64,000 bases of DNA. It comes from CABZJG01 sp902512685. GTDB taxonomy: Bacteria > Pseudomonadota > Alphaproteobacteria > Rhodobacterales > Rhodobacteraceae. This document shows, piece after piece, positions 9,024 through 17,465 of this stretch; the first letter of the stretch is position 1; each line of letters starts with the position of its first letter. A program made the translations under genes and the position numbers. Location of the stretch: contig CP179201.1 of the NCBI GenBank assembly GCA_051201605.1, positions 930,001 to 994,000 of the forward strand, given 5' to 3'. The notes below the pieces were generated by a model. The model ran no database searches, was not told the DNA's origin, and was given only the letters and a program-made list of their open reading frames with translations.

Positions 9024-9056
9024 TTGACAAAACCCTGTCTCTGCGTAGCTTGTCAA
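9024..9056. promoter_or_regulatory. Candidate promoter/inverted repeat upstream of the iclR-type gene
   Basis: A 7-base inverted repeat TTGACAA (9024-9030) and TTGTCAA (9050-9056) lies 25 bases before the regulator start. The left arm is also a good -35 hexamer (TTGACA), with a weak TAGCTT -10 at 9046-9051. It could be an autoregulatory operator or simply a promoter with chance symmetry. Confidence 0.35.
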
Positions 9057-9081
9057 AATATGAACTGATCCAGAAAGCATC

Positions 9082-9861
9082 ATGGCAGACCGGCAAGACA
9101 ATGTACGCTCACTAACGCGTGGTTTGAAAATACTGCGCTTTGTGAACGCGGAAGGCGCGGCAAGGCCGGCAGAGATTTCTTTGGCTTTAGGCATTCCGCG
9201 CCCAACAATATACCGCTTGCTACGCACCTTAGAAGAAGCGGGTTATATATTTTTTTCGGCGTCAGATTCACGCGCAAGAGTGTCACCGCGCGCTTCAGGC
9301 TTGGGTGATAATTCTGCAGCAAGATCAAGATTATGCCGGGTTGCGGCGCCGCTTATCCTTGAATTTACCGACGAACACGCCTGGCCCTTGGATATATCTG
9401 TATTCCATGATCTTCGAATGATTATAGAAGAAACGACCCATTGGCGCAGTCCGTTTTCAGTCGATGCAAATATGGCCGGATCCCATTTGCCCATGTTACG
9501 ATCGTCAGCTGGACGCGCCTATCTTTCATTTTGTGACGACAAAGAACGCCAAATTATTCTTGATCTGCTGGAAAATGAAGCGGATCCCTTGGATCAACCA
9601 TTCTTGCAGACTAATTGGGTGAATGAAAATTTAAAGACCTATAGAAAACAGGGCTATGCGACGCGGGGACCCAAAGCGTTTCGGCCAAAAACATCCAGCC
9701 TTGCAGTGCCCGTCATGTTAGAAAACCGAGTGGTTGGTTGCTTGTCTATAATTTGGATAACCTCTGCATTTTCAATGACCGAAGCAACCAGCCGTTATGC
9801 AACAAAGCTCATTGAGTTGTCACAAAGAATTTCTCTTGAGATTTTCGACGATAAGCACTGA
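9082..9861 (+). CDS. IclR-family transcriptional regulator
   Basis: This 259-residue protein has an N-terminal winged helix-turn-helix at about residues 10-60 (SLTRGLKILRFVNAEG, RPAEISLALGIPRPTIYRLL). An IclR-type effector-binding domain (about 85-255) follows, containing the conserved GRAYLSFC and LAVPVM regions. IclR proteins commonly control aromatic catabolic operons and bind short palindromes. It lies between the catabolic genes and the TRAP transporter genes, so it likely regulates one or both in response to the transported acid or an intermediate. A perfect 16-base palindrome just downstream (9920-9935) is a candidate target. Confidence 0.92.
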   Translation: MADRQDNVRSLTRGLKILRFVNAEGAARPAEISLALGIPRPTIYRLLRTLEEAGYIFFSASDSRARVSPRASGLGDNSAARSRLCRVAAPLILEFTDEHAWPLDISVFHDLRMIIEETTHWRSPFSVDANMAGSHLPMLRSSAGRAYLSFCDDKERQIILDLLENEADPLDQPFLQTNWVNENLKTYRKQGYATRGPKAFRPKTSSLAVPVMLENRVVGCLSIIWITSAFSMTEATSRYATKLIELSQRISLEIFDDKH

Positions 9862-9919
9862 TTTTCAAAGAGTCCACAATGCGAACAAAAAGACCGTAGG
9901 TGTTTTTGCAAAAGACTTC

Positions 9920-9935
9920 TTTACCCTAGGGTAAA
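9920..9935. promoter_or_regulatory. Perfect 16-bp palindrome before the TRAP operon
   Basis: TTTACCCTAGGGTAAA is an uninterrupted palindrome 21 bases before the dctP start, next to the strong AGGAGGT ribosome binding site. With no loop it cannot be a normal terminator hairpin. Its size and symmetry fit a dimeric regulator site such as an IclR operator, with the iclR-type gene directly upstream. The assignment to that regulator is inference. Confidence 0.5.
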
Positions 9936-9955
9936 ATCAGGAACTAGGAGGTAAC

Positions 9956-10969
9956 ATGAAACATCTAATAAAAAAAGCGATTGCCACTGCGACGCTGGCT
10001 CTCAGTGCAAGTGGTGCATTTGCGGCTGACACCGTACTTACAATTTCGTCTTGGGCTCCGCCCGGACATGGCATGAACGCCATTTTATGGCCTGAATTTA
10101 CAAAAATGCTCGAAGAGGCCTCAGAGGGCCGTATCAGCGCCGAGATCAAATATGGGTTGGCGCCGCCGCCCGCACAGTTTGATGTGGTTTTAGATGGCGC
10201 TGCGGATATCACATGGATTTTCCACGGGTATAATCCAGGCCGCTTTGTGGCATCAAAAATGATCGAAATTCCAGGATATGATGGCAATGCAGAGGCCGCA
10301 TCAGTGGCGTATTGGAAAGCCTATGAGAAATACCTTGCCGCAGCTAATGAGCACGACGGCGTTAAGGTTCTGGCGATGATGACACACGGACCGGGGATTT
10401 TGCAGTCCGAAGCCAAAGTAACCTCGCTTGACCAGATTTCGGGTATGAAACTTCGCCTTGGCGGCGGCGTATCCGGGGATGTTGGCGCAGCACTTGGGGC
10501 CACAGGTATTCGCGTTCCAGCTCCAAAAGTATATGAAACTCTGGCTTCAAAATCAGCTGATGGTGTGATGATGCCGATGGAGGGCCGTGCGAGCTTTAAG
10601 CTTTTTGAAGTTGCACCGCATGTCTTTACCGTATCGGGTGGATTCTATCGTGGTTCTTTCGCAATTTTGATGAACCAAGACACATATGACGGCCTGTCAG
10701 ATGAAAACCGCTCTGCATTAGACAGCATTGCCGGCGCGACATTGTCACGGGTTGCCGGTCAAATGTGGGATACCATTGACGATATTGGTGCCGCAACAAT
10801 GGCTGACAATAAAAGCGAGCTGCTTACCGAGGCCTCGGCGCAGGACGCTGCCACATGGGAAGTTCTTAAGGGGCCAATCATAGAAGGCGTGCTTGCAGAA
10901 GTGTCAGAAAAAGGCATTGATGCTCAGTCGGTTCAAGCCTTCATCGCCGCAGAAATGGCAAATAACTAA
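9956..10969 (+). CDS. dctP: TRAP transporter substrate-binding protein (DctP family)
   Basis: This 337-residue periplasmic binding protein has a signal peptide of positive KHLIKK, a hydrophobic core and cleavage after AFA near residue 23. The mature part shows DctP-family features, including the SADGVMMPMEGRASFK and GGFYRGSFAILMN regions. It captures a carboxylate ligand for the membrane subunits encoded next. A perfect AGGAGGT ribosome binding site precedes it, fitting high expression. Placement beside the CoA ligase and ring-cleavage genes suggests that it binds the acid degraded by that pathway; the ligand itself cannot be deduced. Confidence 0.95.
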   Translation: MKHLIKKAIATATLALSASGAFAADTVLTISSWAPPGHGMNAILWPEFTKMLEEASEGRISAEIKYGLAPPPAQFDVVLDGAADITWIFHGYNPGRFVASKMIEIPGYDGNAEAASVAYWKAYEKYLAAANEHDGVKVLAMMTHGPGILQSEAKVTSLDQISGMKLRLGGGVSGDVGAALGATGIRVPAPKVYETLASKSADGVMMPMEGRASFKLFEVAPHVFTVSGGFYRGSFAILMNQDTYDGLSDENRSALDSIAGATLSRVAGQMWDTIDDIGAATMADNKSELLTEASAQDAATWEVLKGPIIEGVLAEVSEKGIDAQSVQAFIAAEMANN

Positions 10970-10987
10970 GGCTTATATCACACAAGG

Positions 10988-11009
10988 CAGGCTCCCTTTG
11001 GGGAGCCTG
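10988..11009 (+). terminator. Intercistronic hairpin between dctP and dctQ
   Basis: A 9-bp perfect stem, CAGGCTCCC (10988-10996) with GGGAGCCTG (11001-11009), closes a TTTG loop. No T-tract follows, so it is more likely an attenuator or 3'-end stabiliser. Such a structure would let the binding protein be made in excess over the membrane subunits. Confidence 0.7.
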
Positions 11010-11025
11010 TAAATAGATTGAATTC

Positions 11026-11556
11026 ATGAACGAAGATTTCCCTCAAGAACCAGAAGACAATGTAAATCTGCGTCAAAGCAATCTTTGGCGCTATATGCTT
11101 TTGGTTCCGATCTGGCTGGCTGCGACTGTGCTGTTCCTTCTTATGTCGATGACTTTTCTCGATGTGATCCTGCGCAGTGTTTTTAACAACCCGATTGAAA
11201 GTGCCACCGAACTGACAAGATTATTTATGGCCATATTGGTTTTTGCGGCACTTCCCTTGGTGTCCTGGAACGGTGAAAATATTGTTGTGGATTTGTTCGA
11301 TCCGCTGTTTTCCAAAAGGGTTGCAAGGATCAGGGATATTCTAATCGATCTAAGCTGTGGGATTTTGTTGTTTTGGCCGGCTATGCGGATTTGGGATTTG
11401 GCTGAAAGATCGCGCCGTTACGGTGATGTGACCGAATATCTGAATATGCCGCAATTTTATATCGGGTGGTTTATATCCATCTTTACCGGTTACACGGCGA
11501 TTATTTTTGTGGTCCGCGGGTTTTTAAGGCTGTTTTCGGCATATAGGGATAATTGA
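11026..11556 (+). CDS. dctQ: TRAP transporter small membrane subunit (DctQ family)
   Basis: This 176-residue protein has four predicted membrane segments: about residues 25-50, 60-80, 100-120 and 140-165. It carries the DctQ-type stretch TRLFMAILVFAALPLVSW. It forms the permease with the large subunit encoded two bases downstream. The gene follows dctP after an intercistronic hairpin. It is typical in size for the family. Confidence 0.93.
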   Translation: MNEDFPQEPEDNVNLRQSNLWRYMLLVPIWLAATVLFLLMSMTFLDVILRSVFNNPIESATELTRLFMAILVFAALPLVSWNGENIVVDLFDPLFSKRVARIRDILIDLSCGILLFWPAMRIWDLAERSRRYGDVTEYLNMPQFYIGWFISIFTGYTAIIFVVRGFLRLFSAYRDN

Positions 11557-11557
11557 G

Positions 11558-12874
11558 ATGCTGGTCTCGCTCATTGGGTTCGCCGGGGTACTTTTTCTTG
11601 TATTTTTAAGACTGCCAATTGCTATTGCCATGGGCTTGGTTGGCTTTGTTGGCTATATGGAAATCCGAGGATTTAAGGCCTCGATCTCTCTTGTTGGCCG
11701 GCTGGTCATCGACACCGCACAAGATTATGGTCTTTCGGTTGTGCCGCTGTTCATTTTGATGGGACTTTTTGTGAACAAAGGCGGATTGTCGCGCGAGCTT
11801 TATCGTGCGTCATATGTATTTTTGGGCCATATGCGCGGTGGGCTTGCCATGGCAACAATCGTTGCCTGTGCCGGGTTTTCAGCCATTTGCGGCTCATCGC
11901 TTGCCACGGCGGCAACCATGTCAAAAGTGGCCATGCCAGAAATGCGAAAATACAAATACTCTGATGGGCTTGCCACCGCCTCCATTGCGGCCGGTGGAAC
12001 ACTTGGGATTCTGATCCCACCTTCGGTTATTTTAGTGATTTATGGTTTGCTTACAGAAACAAGTATCGGCAAACTGTTTATTGCCGGAATTGTGCCGGGT
12101 TTTTTGGGGGTGCTATTTTACCTTTTTGCCGTGCGGTTTTCGGTTTCCCGAGACCCTCTCGCCGGCCCAGCAGGCGAACGTGCGGGATGGAATGAACGGA
12201 TTAAAGCCCTGAAAGATATCTGGGCTGTCCTGCTTCTTTTCTTTCTGGTGATTGGCGGCCTTTACGGGTTTTTTAATTTTCAGCCGTTGAACCTTACATT
12301 TTCGCCAACAGAGGCTGCTGGGATGGGTGCGATGGGTGCTTTCCTAATTGCTTTGTCACGCGGAACTCTTTCGTTTTCAGGCACTGTTCAAGTGCTTGTT
12401 GACGCAGTGAAAACCGCTTCGACCTTATTTACAGTTCTCATCGGGGCCTGGATATTTTCAAATTTTGTTAACCTAGCAGGTCTTCCCGAGGGGCTTAATG
12501 AAATGGTCAGATCAAATGGTGTTTCACCGATGACGGTCATGTTTTCCATTTTATTGGTTTATCTGCTGCTGGGATGTGTTTTTGAAAGCCTTTCAATGCT
12601 TTTGTTAACTGTTCCAATTTTCTTTCCGCTTGTGGTCAACTTAGGTTTTGATCCTGTCTGGTTTGGGATTGTAGTGGTGGTTGTGACGGAAATTAGTCTT
12701 ATTACCCCGCCAGTGGGGTTAAATGTTTTCGTTTTAAAAGGCGTTATAAAAGACGTTCCTACCTCGACTATTTTCCGCGGCGTGACCCCTTTCTGGGCTG
12801 TGGATATCCTGCGGCTTTTGCTCATTGTAAGCATCCCGTCGATCACATTATTTCTGCCAAATTCAATGTGGTGA
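11558..12874 (+). CDS. dctM: TRAP transporter large permease subunit (DctM family)
   Basis: This 438-residue polytopic membrane protein has roughly a dozen hydrophobic segments. DctM hallmarks include the SAICGSSLATAATMSKVAMPEM region and the LLLGCVFESLSMLLLTVPIFFP region, each quoted only in part as family signatures. It is the ion-coupled channel of the TRAP system and completes the dctPQM operon started at 9956. It is convergent with the ridA-like gene, only 23 bases away, with no obvious terminator between. Confidence 0.95.
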   Translation: MLVSLIGFAGVLFLVFLRLPIAIAMGLVGFVGYMEIRGFKASISLVGRLVIDTAQDYGLSVVPLFILMGLFVNKGGLSRELYRASYVFLGHMRGGLAMATIVACAGFSAICGSSLATAATMSKVAMPEMRKYKYSDGLATASIAAGGTLGILIPPSVILVIYGLLTETSIGKLFIAGIVPGFLGVLFYLFAVRFSVSRDPLAGPAGERAGWNERIKALKDIWAVLLLFFLVIGGLYGFFNFQPLNLTFSPTEAAGMGAMGAFLIALSRGTLSFSGTVQVLVDAVKTASTLFTVLIGAWIFSNFVNLAGLPEGLNEMVRSNGVSPMTVMFSILLVYLLLGCVFESLSMLLLTVPIFFPLVVNLGFDPVWFGIVVVVVTEISLITPPVGLNVFVLKGVIKDVPTSTIFRGVTPFWAVDILRLLLIVSIPSITLFLPNSMW

Positions 12875-12897
12875 TTGCCGTGCAGCAGCCAAGTCGT

Positions 12898-13299
12898 TTA
12901 ACCTGGTGGTATAAACGCTGCGGCCTCAATTTCTAACAGGGCGTCATCCTCTACAAGATCATCAATGATAATAAGTGACATTGCGGGAAAGTGTTTGCCG
13001 AAAATCCGCTGATAGGCTTGGCCTATCGCACGCTGATTTGCAAGGTACTCGGCTTTGTCTTTCACAAACCAGGTTAGCCGTCCTACATCGCTGACCTCAC
13101 CGCCCGCAGCCTGCACAATCTGGGCAATATTGGACAGAATTTGTTCCATCTGGCCACAGAAATCTTTTGCGACAAATTTCTTATCTTTGTCCCAGCCAAT
13201 TTGGCCGCCAATATGCAAAGTTCCGTCAGGCATCAGCATACCATTTGCATAGCCAAGGGCAGGAGCCCAACCTTCTGGGTGGATATTTTTTGGTTTCAT
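12898..13299 (-). CDS. RidA/YjgF-family protein, divergent (no conserved Arg)
   Basis: This 133-residue protein of the RidA fold shows GGQIGWD, a central VQAAGGEVSDV and the C-terminal VEDDALLEIEAAAF. Archetypal RidA enzymes carry PARS, whose Arg grips the carboxylate of enamine/imine substrates; here the sequence is PAMS, so that Arg is Met. It is therefore unlikely to be the general 2-aminoacrylate deaminase. It lies 103 bases downstream of the CoA ligase of the 2-aminobenzoate operon and has its own AAGGTGCC ribosome binding site. A role in hydrolysing an enamine/imine CoA thioester of the pathway, where no free carboxylate exists, is an attractive inference. Confidence 0.85.
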   Translation of the reverse strand: MKPKNIHPEGWAPALGYANGMLMPDGTLHIGGQIGWDKDKKFVAKDFCGQMEQILSNIAQIVQAAGGEVSDVGRLTWFVKDKAEYLANQRAIGQAYQRIFGKHFPAMSLIIIDDLVEDDALLEIEAAAFIPPG

Positions 13300-13402
13300 A
13301 AAGGCACCTTCATAATATTAAGGGGGTCTTGTGTGGCCTTAAAATAGCATGCTCTTTTTCTATAACCCCAATTGATGGGGACGCTTAGGCAGGACAAAAG
13401 CA

Positions 13403-15022
13403 TCACACCTCTGCCTTAAGGCGGAACCGTTGGATTTTACCGCTTTCAGTTTTGGGAAGCTGTTTGGTGAATACAACAGATCGAGGATACTTATATGGGG
13501 CAATTGTGGTTTTGACATGATTTTGCAATTGCTCGATCATGACATCACTAGGTATGTCAGCGGCCCCCAAAACCACATGGGCCTCTACAATTGCCCCGCG
13601 CTCTTCATCTGCAACACCGATGACTGCACATTCGGCTACAGCAGGATGCGACAGAAGCGCGGCTTCCACTTCTGGTCCGGCAATATTGTAGCCCGAACTG
13701 ATAATTATATCATCATTGCGGGCGGCAAAATAAAAATATCCGTCTTTATCCATGCGAAAGGCATCACCTGTGATGTTCCAACCATTTTGAACATATTCTG
13801 TTTGCCGTGCCCCGCTTAGGTAGCGGCAACCCGTAGGTCCGCGCACAGCCAATAATCCGACCTCTCCACAGTCAACCTCATCCCCATTTTTATCCACCAC
13901 CTTGGCTTCATATCCGCTCACAGGTTTACCGGTGCAGGCCGGTTTGTGATCTTCAAAGCGGTTGCTGATAAAGATATGCAGCATTTCAGTGGCGCCAATG
14001 CCGTCCAGCATTGGCTTGCCAGTTTTGGCCTGCCATTCATCATAAACGGGCCCGGGCAAGGTTTCGCCTGCTGACACCGCGGCGCGCAAAGAGGATAGAT
14101 CAGCACCTTCCTCCATGGCGCGCAACATCGCGCGGTAGGCGGTTGGTGCGGTAAAGCAGACCGTGGCTTTATATTTTTCGATAATTTCGATCATATTCGG
14201 CGGTGATGCGTTTTCCAAAAGCGTCGCAGCGGCACCAAAGCGCAAAGGAAAGATTGCCAAGCCACCAAGTCCAAAGGTAAATGCCAAAGGCGGCGAGCCA
14301 ATGAATACGTCCTCGGGCGTTACTTTTAACACTTCTTTTGCATAACCATCTGCTATGATCAAAAGATCGCGATGAAAGTGCATTGTGCCTTTTGGTACGC
14401 CGGTAGAGCCTGAGGTGAACCCGATCAAAGCCACATCGTCTTGCGCAGTTTCCACGGACTGAAATATGACTGGTTTTTCCAAAGCCAACTCATCCAGTTC
14501 GGCATTGTGGCTAGAGGTGCCATCAAATCCTATAACTTTTTGCAGGTGCGAACTTTCCTGTTCACAAATGCGCATTTCATCCATTAACCGGATATCACAA
14601 AGGGCATGGCTAATTTCAGCCAGTTCAACATACTTCAACAATTCAGCCGCCCGAAGCATGGGCATGGTATTGACCACCACGGCGCCGACTTTGGTGGCCG
14701 CCAACCAGCACGCGACCATAGCGGGGTTATTGGCCGATCTGATAAGAACCCGATTGCCGGGTTTGACGCCCAAGTCGTCAACCAGAGCATGCGCAATGCG
14801 GTTGCTCCAGTCGGTGAGCTCTTTGTAGGTTCTGTGCCGTCCATTCCCGATCAGCGCCGTATGGTCGCCAAAGCCTTTTTTGACCATCGCATCGGTCAGC
14901 TCAAAAGCGGCATTAAGCCGGTCGGGATAGTTGAAATGCTCCAGCAAAAACTCTGGAAAGGTATCAATGGATGGCAAACTATCCCGTGAAAACGTATCGG
15001 TGTGTGCAGTTTGTCTAAACAT
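13403..15022 (-). CDS. Probable 2-aminobenzoate-CoA ligase (AMP-binding)
   Basis: This 539-residue ANL-superfamily ligase has the adenylation motif FTSGSTGVPKGTMHFHRD, the GWNITGDAF motif and the hinge DDIIISSGYNI. It also has the catalytic lysine context LPKTESGKIQR near the end. Its N-terminal RQTAHTDTF and pocket region resemble aryl-CoA ligases of the 2-aminobenzoate/benzoate group. It is encoded two bases after the acyl-CoA dehydrogenase, in the same operon as a fused anthraniloyl-CoA-type monooxygenase. It would form 2-aminobenzoyl-CoA (or salicylyl-CoA) in the cytoplasm. The aminated substrate is favoured because a RidA-type gene follows, but it is not proved. Confidence 0.87.
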   Translation of the reverse strand: MFRQTAHTDTFSRDSLPSIDTFPEFLLEHFNYPDRLNAAFELTDAMVKKGFGDHTALIGNGRHRTYKELTDWSNRIAHALVDDLGVKPGNRVLIRSANNPAMVACWLAATKVGAVVVNTMPMLRAAELLKYVELAEISHALCDIRLMDEMRICEQESSHLQKVIGFDGTSSHNAELDELALEKPVIFQSVETAQDDVALIGFTSGSTGVPKGTMHFHRDLLIIADGYAKEVLKVTPEDVFIGSPPLAFTFGLGGLAIFPLRFGAAATLLENASPPNMIEIIEKYKATVCFTAPTAYRAMLRAMEEGADLSSLRAAVSAGETLPGPVYDEWQAKTGKPMLDGIGATEMLHIFISNRFEDHKPACTGKPVSGYEAKVVDKNGDEVDCGEVGLLAVRGPTGCRYLSGARQTEYVQNGWNITGDAFRMDKDGYFYFAARNDDIIISSGYNIAGPEVEAALLSHPAVAECAVIGVADEERGAIVEAHVVLGAADIPSDVMIEQLQNHVKTTIAPYKYPRSVVFTKQLPKTESGKIQRFRLKAEV

Positions 15023-15024
15023 GT

Positions 15025-16188
15025 CTAAGCTTCCAGATGGCTGGCTAAGGTTTGCTTTGCTATTACAAGACGTTGGATATCAGAGGCACCCTCGTAAATG
15101 CGCAATGCGCGAATTTCCCGATATAATCTTTCAACAACCTGTCCTGACTTCACGCCATCACCGCCGTGCAGTTGCACGGCTTTGTCGATGACATTTTGTG
15201 CGTGATCTGTGGCAAATAGTTTTGCCATTGCCGCCTCGCGGGTGACCCGCGCAGCGCCGCTGTCTTTTGTCCAAGCCGCGCGGTACACCAGCAAAGCTGC
15301 CGCATCTATGTCCACAGCCATATCGGCAATATGTCCCTGAACCATTTGCCGATCAAAAAGCGGCGTGCCCTCAACCACGCGCGTGGTAACCCGTTCAAGG
15401 GTTTCAGAAAGGGCCCGGCGCGCAAAACCCAAAGCGGCTGCCGCCACGGTCGAGCGAAAAACATCAAGCACAGACATGGCGATTTTAAAGCCCTGACCCG
15501 GCGCGCCGATCAAGGCTTTTGCTGGGATGCGGCATTCGGTAAACCGCAGGGTGGCAAGCGGATGCGGCGCGATCGTTTCAAGCCGCTCGGTTATCTCGAA
15601 CCCGGGCAAGCCTGCGGGCACAATAAAGGCGGATAAACCGTTGGCCCCCGGGGCTTCGCCAGTGCGGGCAAAGACGGTGTAAAGGTCGGCTATTCCCCCG
15701 TTCGAAATCCAGGTCTTTTCGCCGTTTAAGACGAAATGATCCCCATCTCGGGTGGCGGTCATGGTTGAATTGGCTACGTCAGACCCGGACTGTGGTTCGG
15801 TGAGGGCAAAGGCGGAAATGGCCTGTCCTTGGCGGGTCTTGGTGAGCCACTCGTCTTTTTGCTGCTCAGAGCCGAAAAGCGAAATTGCGCCCGTGCCAAG
15901 GCCCTGCATGGCAAAAGCAAAATCTGCAAGCCCATCGTGGCGCGCCAAAGTTTCGCGGATCAGGCAGAGGCTGCGCACGTCTAGTTTTTGTTGGTCTTCG
16001 CCGCCCACCGCAGAATGGGTAAGAAAGCCCGCATCCCCCAGCATCGTAACAAACTGGCGACATGTTTCATCAGCACTTTGGTGATCTATGGCATCAAGAT
16101 TGGCATTTGCCCACGTCTCTAAATGCGCAGCAAGATCCCTGTGCCGAGGCTCGAAAAACGGCCAATTTAGAAAGCTCTTATCTACCAT
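15025..16188 (-). CDS. Acyl-CoA dehydrogenase family protein
   Basis: This 387-residue flavoprotein has the substrate/FAD motif ALTEPQSGSDVANS. Near the C-terminus it carries QLHGGDGVKSGQVVERLYRE and the catalytic-base motif IYEGASDIQR (Glu intact). It oxidises a saturated acyl-CoA to the enoyl form and passes electrons to an electron-transfer flavoprotein. Its start overlaps the enoyl-CoA hydratase stop by one base. In this operon it likely acts on the alicyclic or ring-opened CoA product after the monooxygenase/reductase step. Confidence 0.92.
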   Translation of the reverse strand: MVDKSFLNWPFFEPRHRDLAAHLETWANANLDAIDHQSADETCRQFVTMLGDAGFLTHSAVGGEDQQKLDVRSLCLIRETLARHDGLADFAFAMQGLGTGAISLFGSEQQKDEWLTKTRQGQAISAFALTEPQSGSDVANSTMTATRDGDHFVLNGEKTWISNGGIADLYTVFARTGEAPGANGLSAFIVPAGLPGFEITERLETIAPHPLATLRFTECRIPAKALIGAPGQGFKIAMSVLDVFRSTVAAAALGFARRALSETLERVTTRVVEGTPLFDRQMVQGHIADMAVDIDAAALLVYRAAWTKDSGAARVTREAAMAKLFATDHAQNVIDKAVQLHGGDGVKSGQVVERLYREIRALRIYEGASDIQRLVIAKQTLASHLEA

Positions 16189-16988
16189 CAGTCGCCCTCA
16201 AAAATAGGTTTTTCTTTGGCCACAAAAGCATGATAGGCGCGGTGGAAATCCTGCCCTTGCATACAAATTGCTTGTGCTTGCGCTTCGGCTTCGATGGCTT
16301 GTTCAATGGTCATTGACCATTCCTGTGCCAGCATGGTTTTGGTCATCATATTGGCGAAATTTGGACCATCGGCAATGCGCTTCGCAATTCCCTGTGCCGT
16401 TGAGACTAGCTCTTCTGAAGAGGCCAGACAATTAAAATATCCCCAGCTCAACCCTTCTTCAGCACTCATTGACCGGCCAAGATATAGCAATTCAGCCGCG
16501 CGGCCCTGACCGATGATGCGCGGCAGGATTGAGCAAGCCCCCATGTCACATCCGGCAAGCCCAACCCGGTTAAACAGAAAGGCTGTTTTTGCCTCGGGGG
16601 TTGCGATCCGCAGATCAGATGCCATTGAAATAATCGCGCCAGCGCCGGCGCAAATACCATCGACCGCAGCGATAATCGGTTTGCCGCAATTGACCATTGC
16701 TTTAACCAAATCGCCGGTCATCCGTGTAAATTTCAAAAGCTCTTTCATGGGCATTTTTGTAAGGGGACCGATGATTTCGTGCACATCGCCGCCCGAGCTG
16801 AAATTGCCGCCGTTTGGGGCAAAGACAACCGCTTTGATATCCTCATCATAGTGCAGATCGCGAAACCAGTCGCGCAATTCGGCATAGCTGTCAAAGGTGA
16901 GGGGGTTTTTACGCTCTGGTCTATCTAGCGAAATAGTTGCGATGCCGTCCTTAAATTCACAGTTAAAGTGCTTTATCTCGCTGCGCAT
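16188..16988 (-). CDS. Enoyl-CoA hydratase/isomerase family protein with variant catalytic residues
   Basis: This 266-residue crotonase-fold protein keeps the oxyanion-hole region NFSSGGDVHEI and the AGAGAIISMASDLRIA helix. The two hydratase glutamates are not evident: the first position reads Ala in AGAGAII and the second region reads GCDMGACS with Asp. It may catalyse isomerisation, ring hydrolysis or hydration with different acid-base residues. It is encoded six bases after the MarR gene, in the 2-aminobenzoyl-CoA operon. Ring opening of an oxidised CoA thioester is a reasonable but unproved role. Confidence 0.88.
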   Translation of the reverse strand: MRSEIKHFNCEFKDGIATISLDRPERKNPLTFDSYAELRDWFRDLHYDEDIKAVVFAPNGGNFSSGGDVHEIIGPLTKMPMKELLKFTRMTGDLVKAMVNCGKPIIAAVDGICAGAGAIISMASDLRIATPEAKTAFLFNRVGLAGCDMGACSILPRIIGQGRAAELLYLGRSMSAEEGLSWGYFNCLASSEELVSTAQGIAKRIADGPNFANMMTKTMLAQEWSMTIEQAIEAEAQAQAICMQGQDFHRAYHAFVAKEKPIFEGD

Positions 16989-16994
16989 GTCAGT

Positions 16995-17465
16995 TCACTC
17001 CCTTAACGATTTTGTCAGATGGTCTAGACGCAGGATCATGCCATCGATGTCGTCTTCGTTTAACTCGGCCAGAATTTCATTGATCCATCCCGCATGTGTT
17101 TTGGCATGTTCGGCAAAAACCCTTTTGCCTTTTGGGGTCAAATGGATCAGATTGGCGCGCCGATCTCCTGGGACAGACACTCGCAGTGCCAAGCCTTCTT
17201 CGGTTAACTTATCCACAATCCCTGTAATGTTTCCGTTTGAAACCCTTAGCCGTTTTGAGATTTGGCTCATCTTTAGGCCTTCGGGTGCGCGCTCTAAAGC
17301 GGACATTACATCAAAGCGGGGTAGGGTGGATTTGAACTCAGCCCGCAGGCGGCGGCGAATTTCCTCTTCGATTAAACTGCTCGCTTTCAGCAATTTTAAC
17401 CACAAACGCAATCGCTCTTTCGCGATTGAATCTTCTGATTGATCTGCCTTTGGGTTGGTTTTCAT
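16995..17465 (-). CDS. MarR-family transcriptional regulator
   Basis: This 156-residue winged-helix regulator has a recognition region GLKMSQISKRLRVSNGNITGIVDKL (partial family signature) and a wing DRRANLIHLTPKG. It is embedded within the operon it probably controls, its start overlapping the SDR stop by four bases. MarR-type regulators of aromatic CoA pathways often sense the aryl-CoA intermediate. The AT-rich region upstream of the monooxygenase gene (20497-20672) is a likely target. Confidence 0.92.
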   Translation of the reverse strand: MKTNPKADQSEDSIAKERLRLWLKLLKASSLIEEEIRRRLRAEFKSTLPRFDVMSALERAPEGLKMSQISKRLRVSNGNITGIVDKLTEEGLALRVSVPGDRRANLIHLTPKGKRVFAEHAKTHAGWINEILAELNEDDIDGMILRLDHLTKSLRE

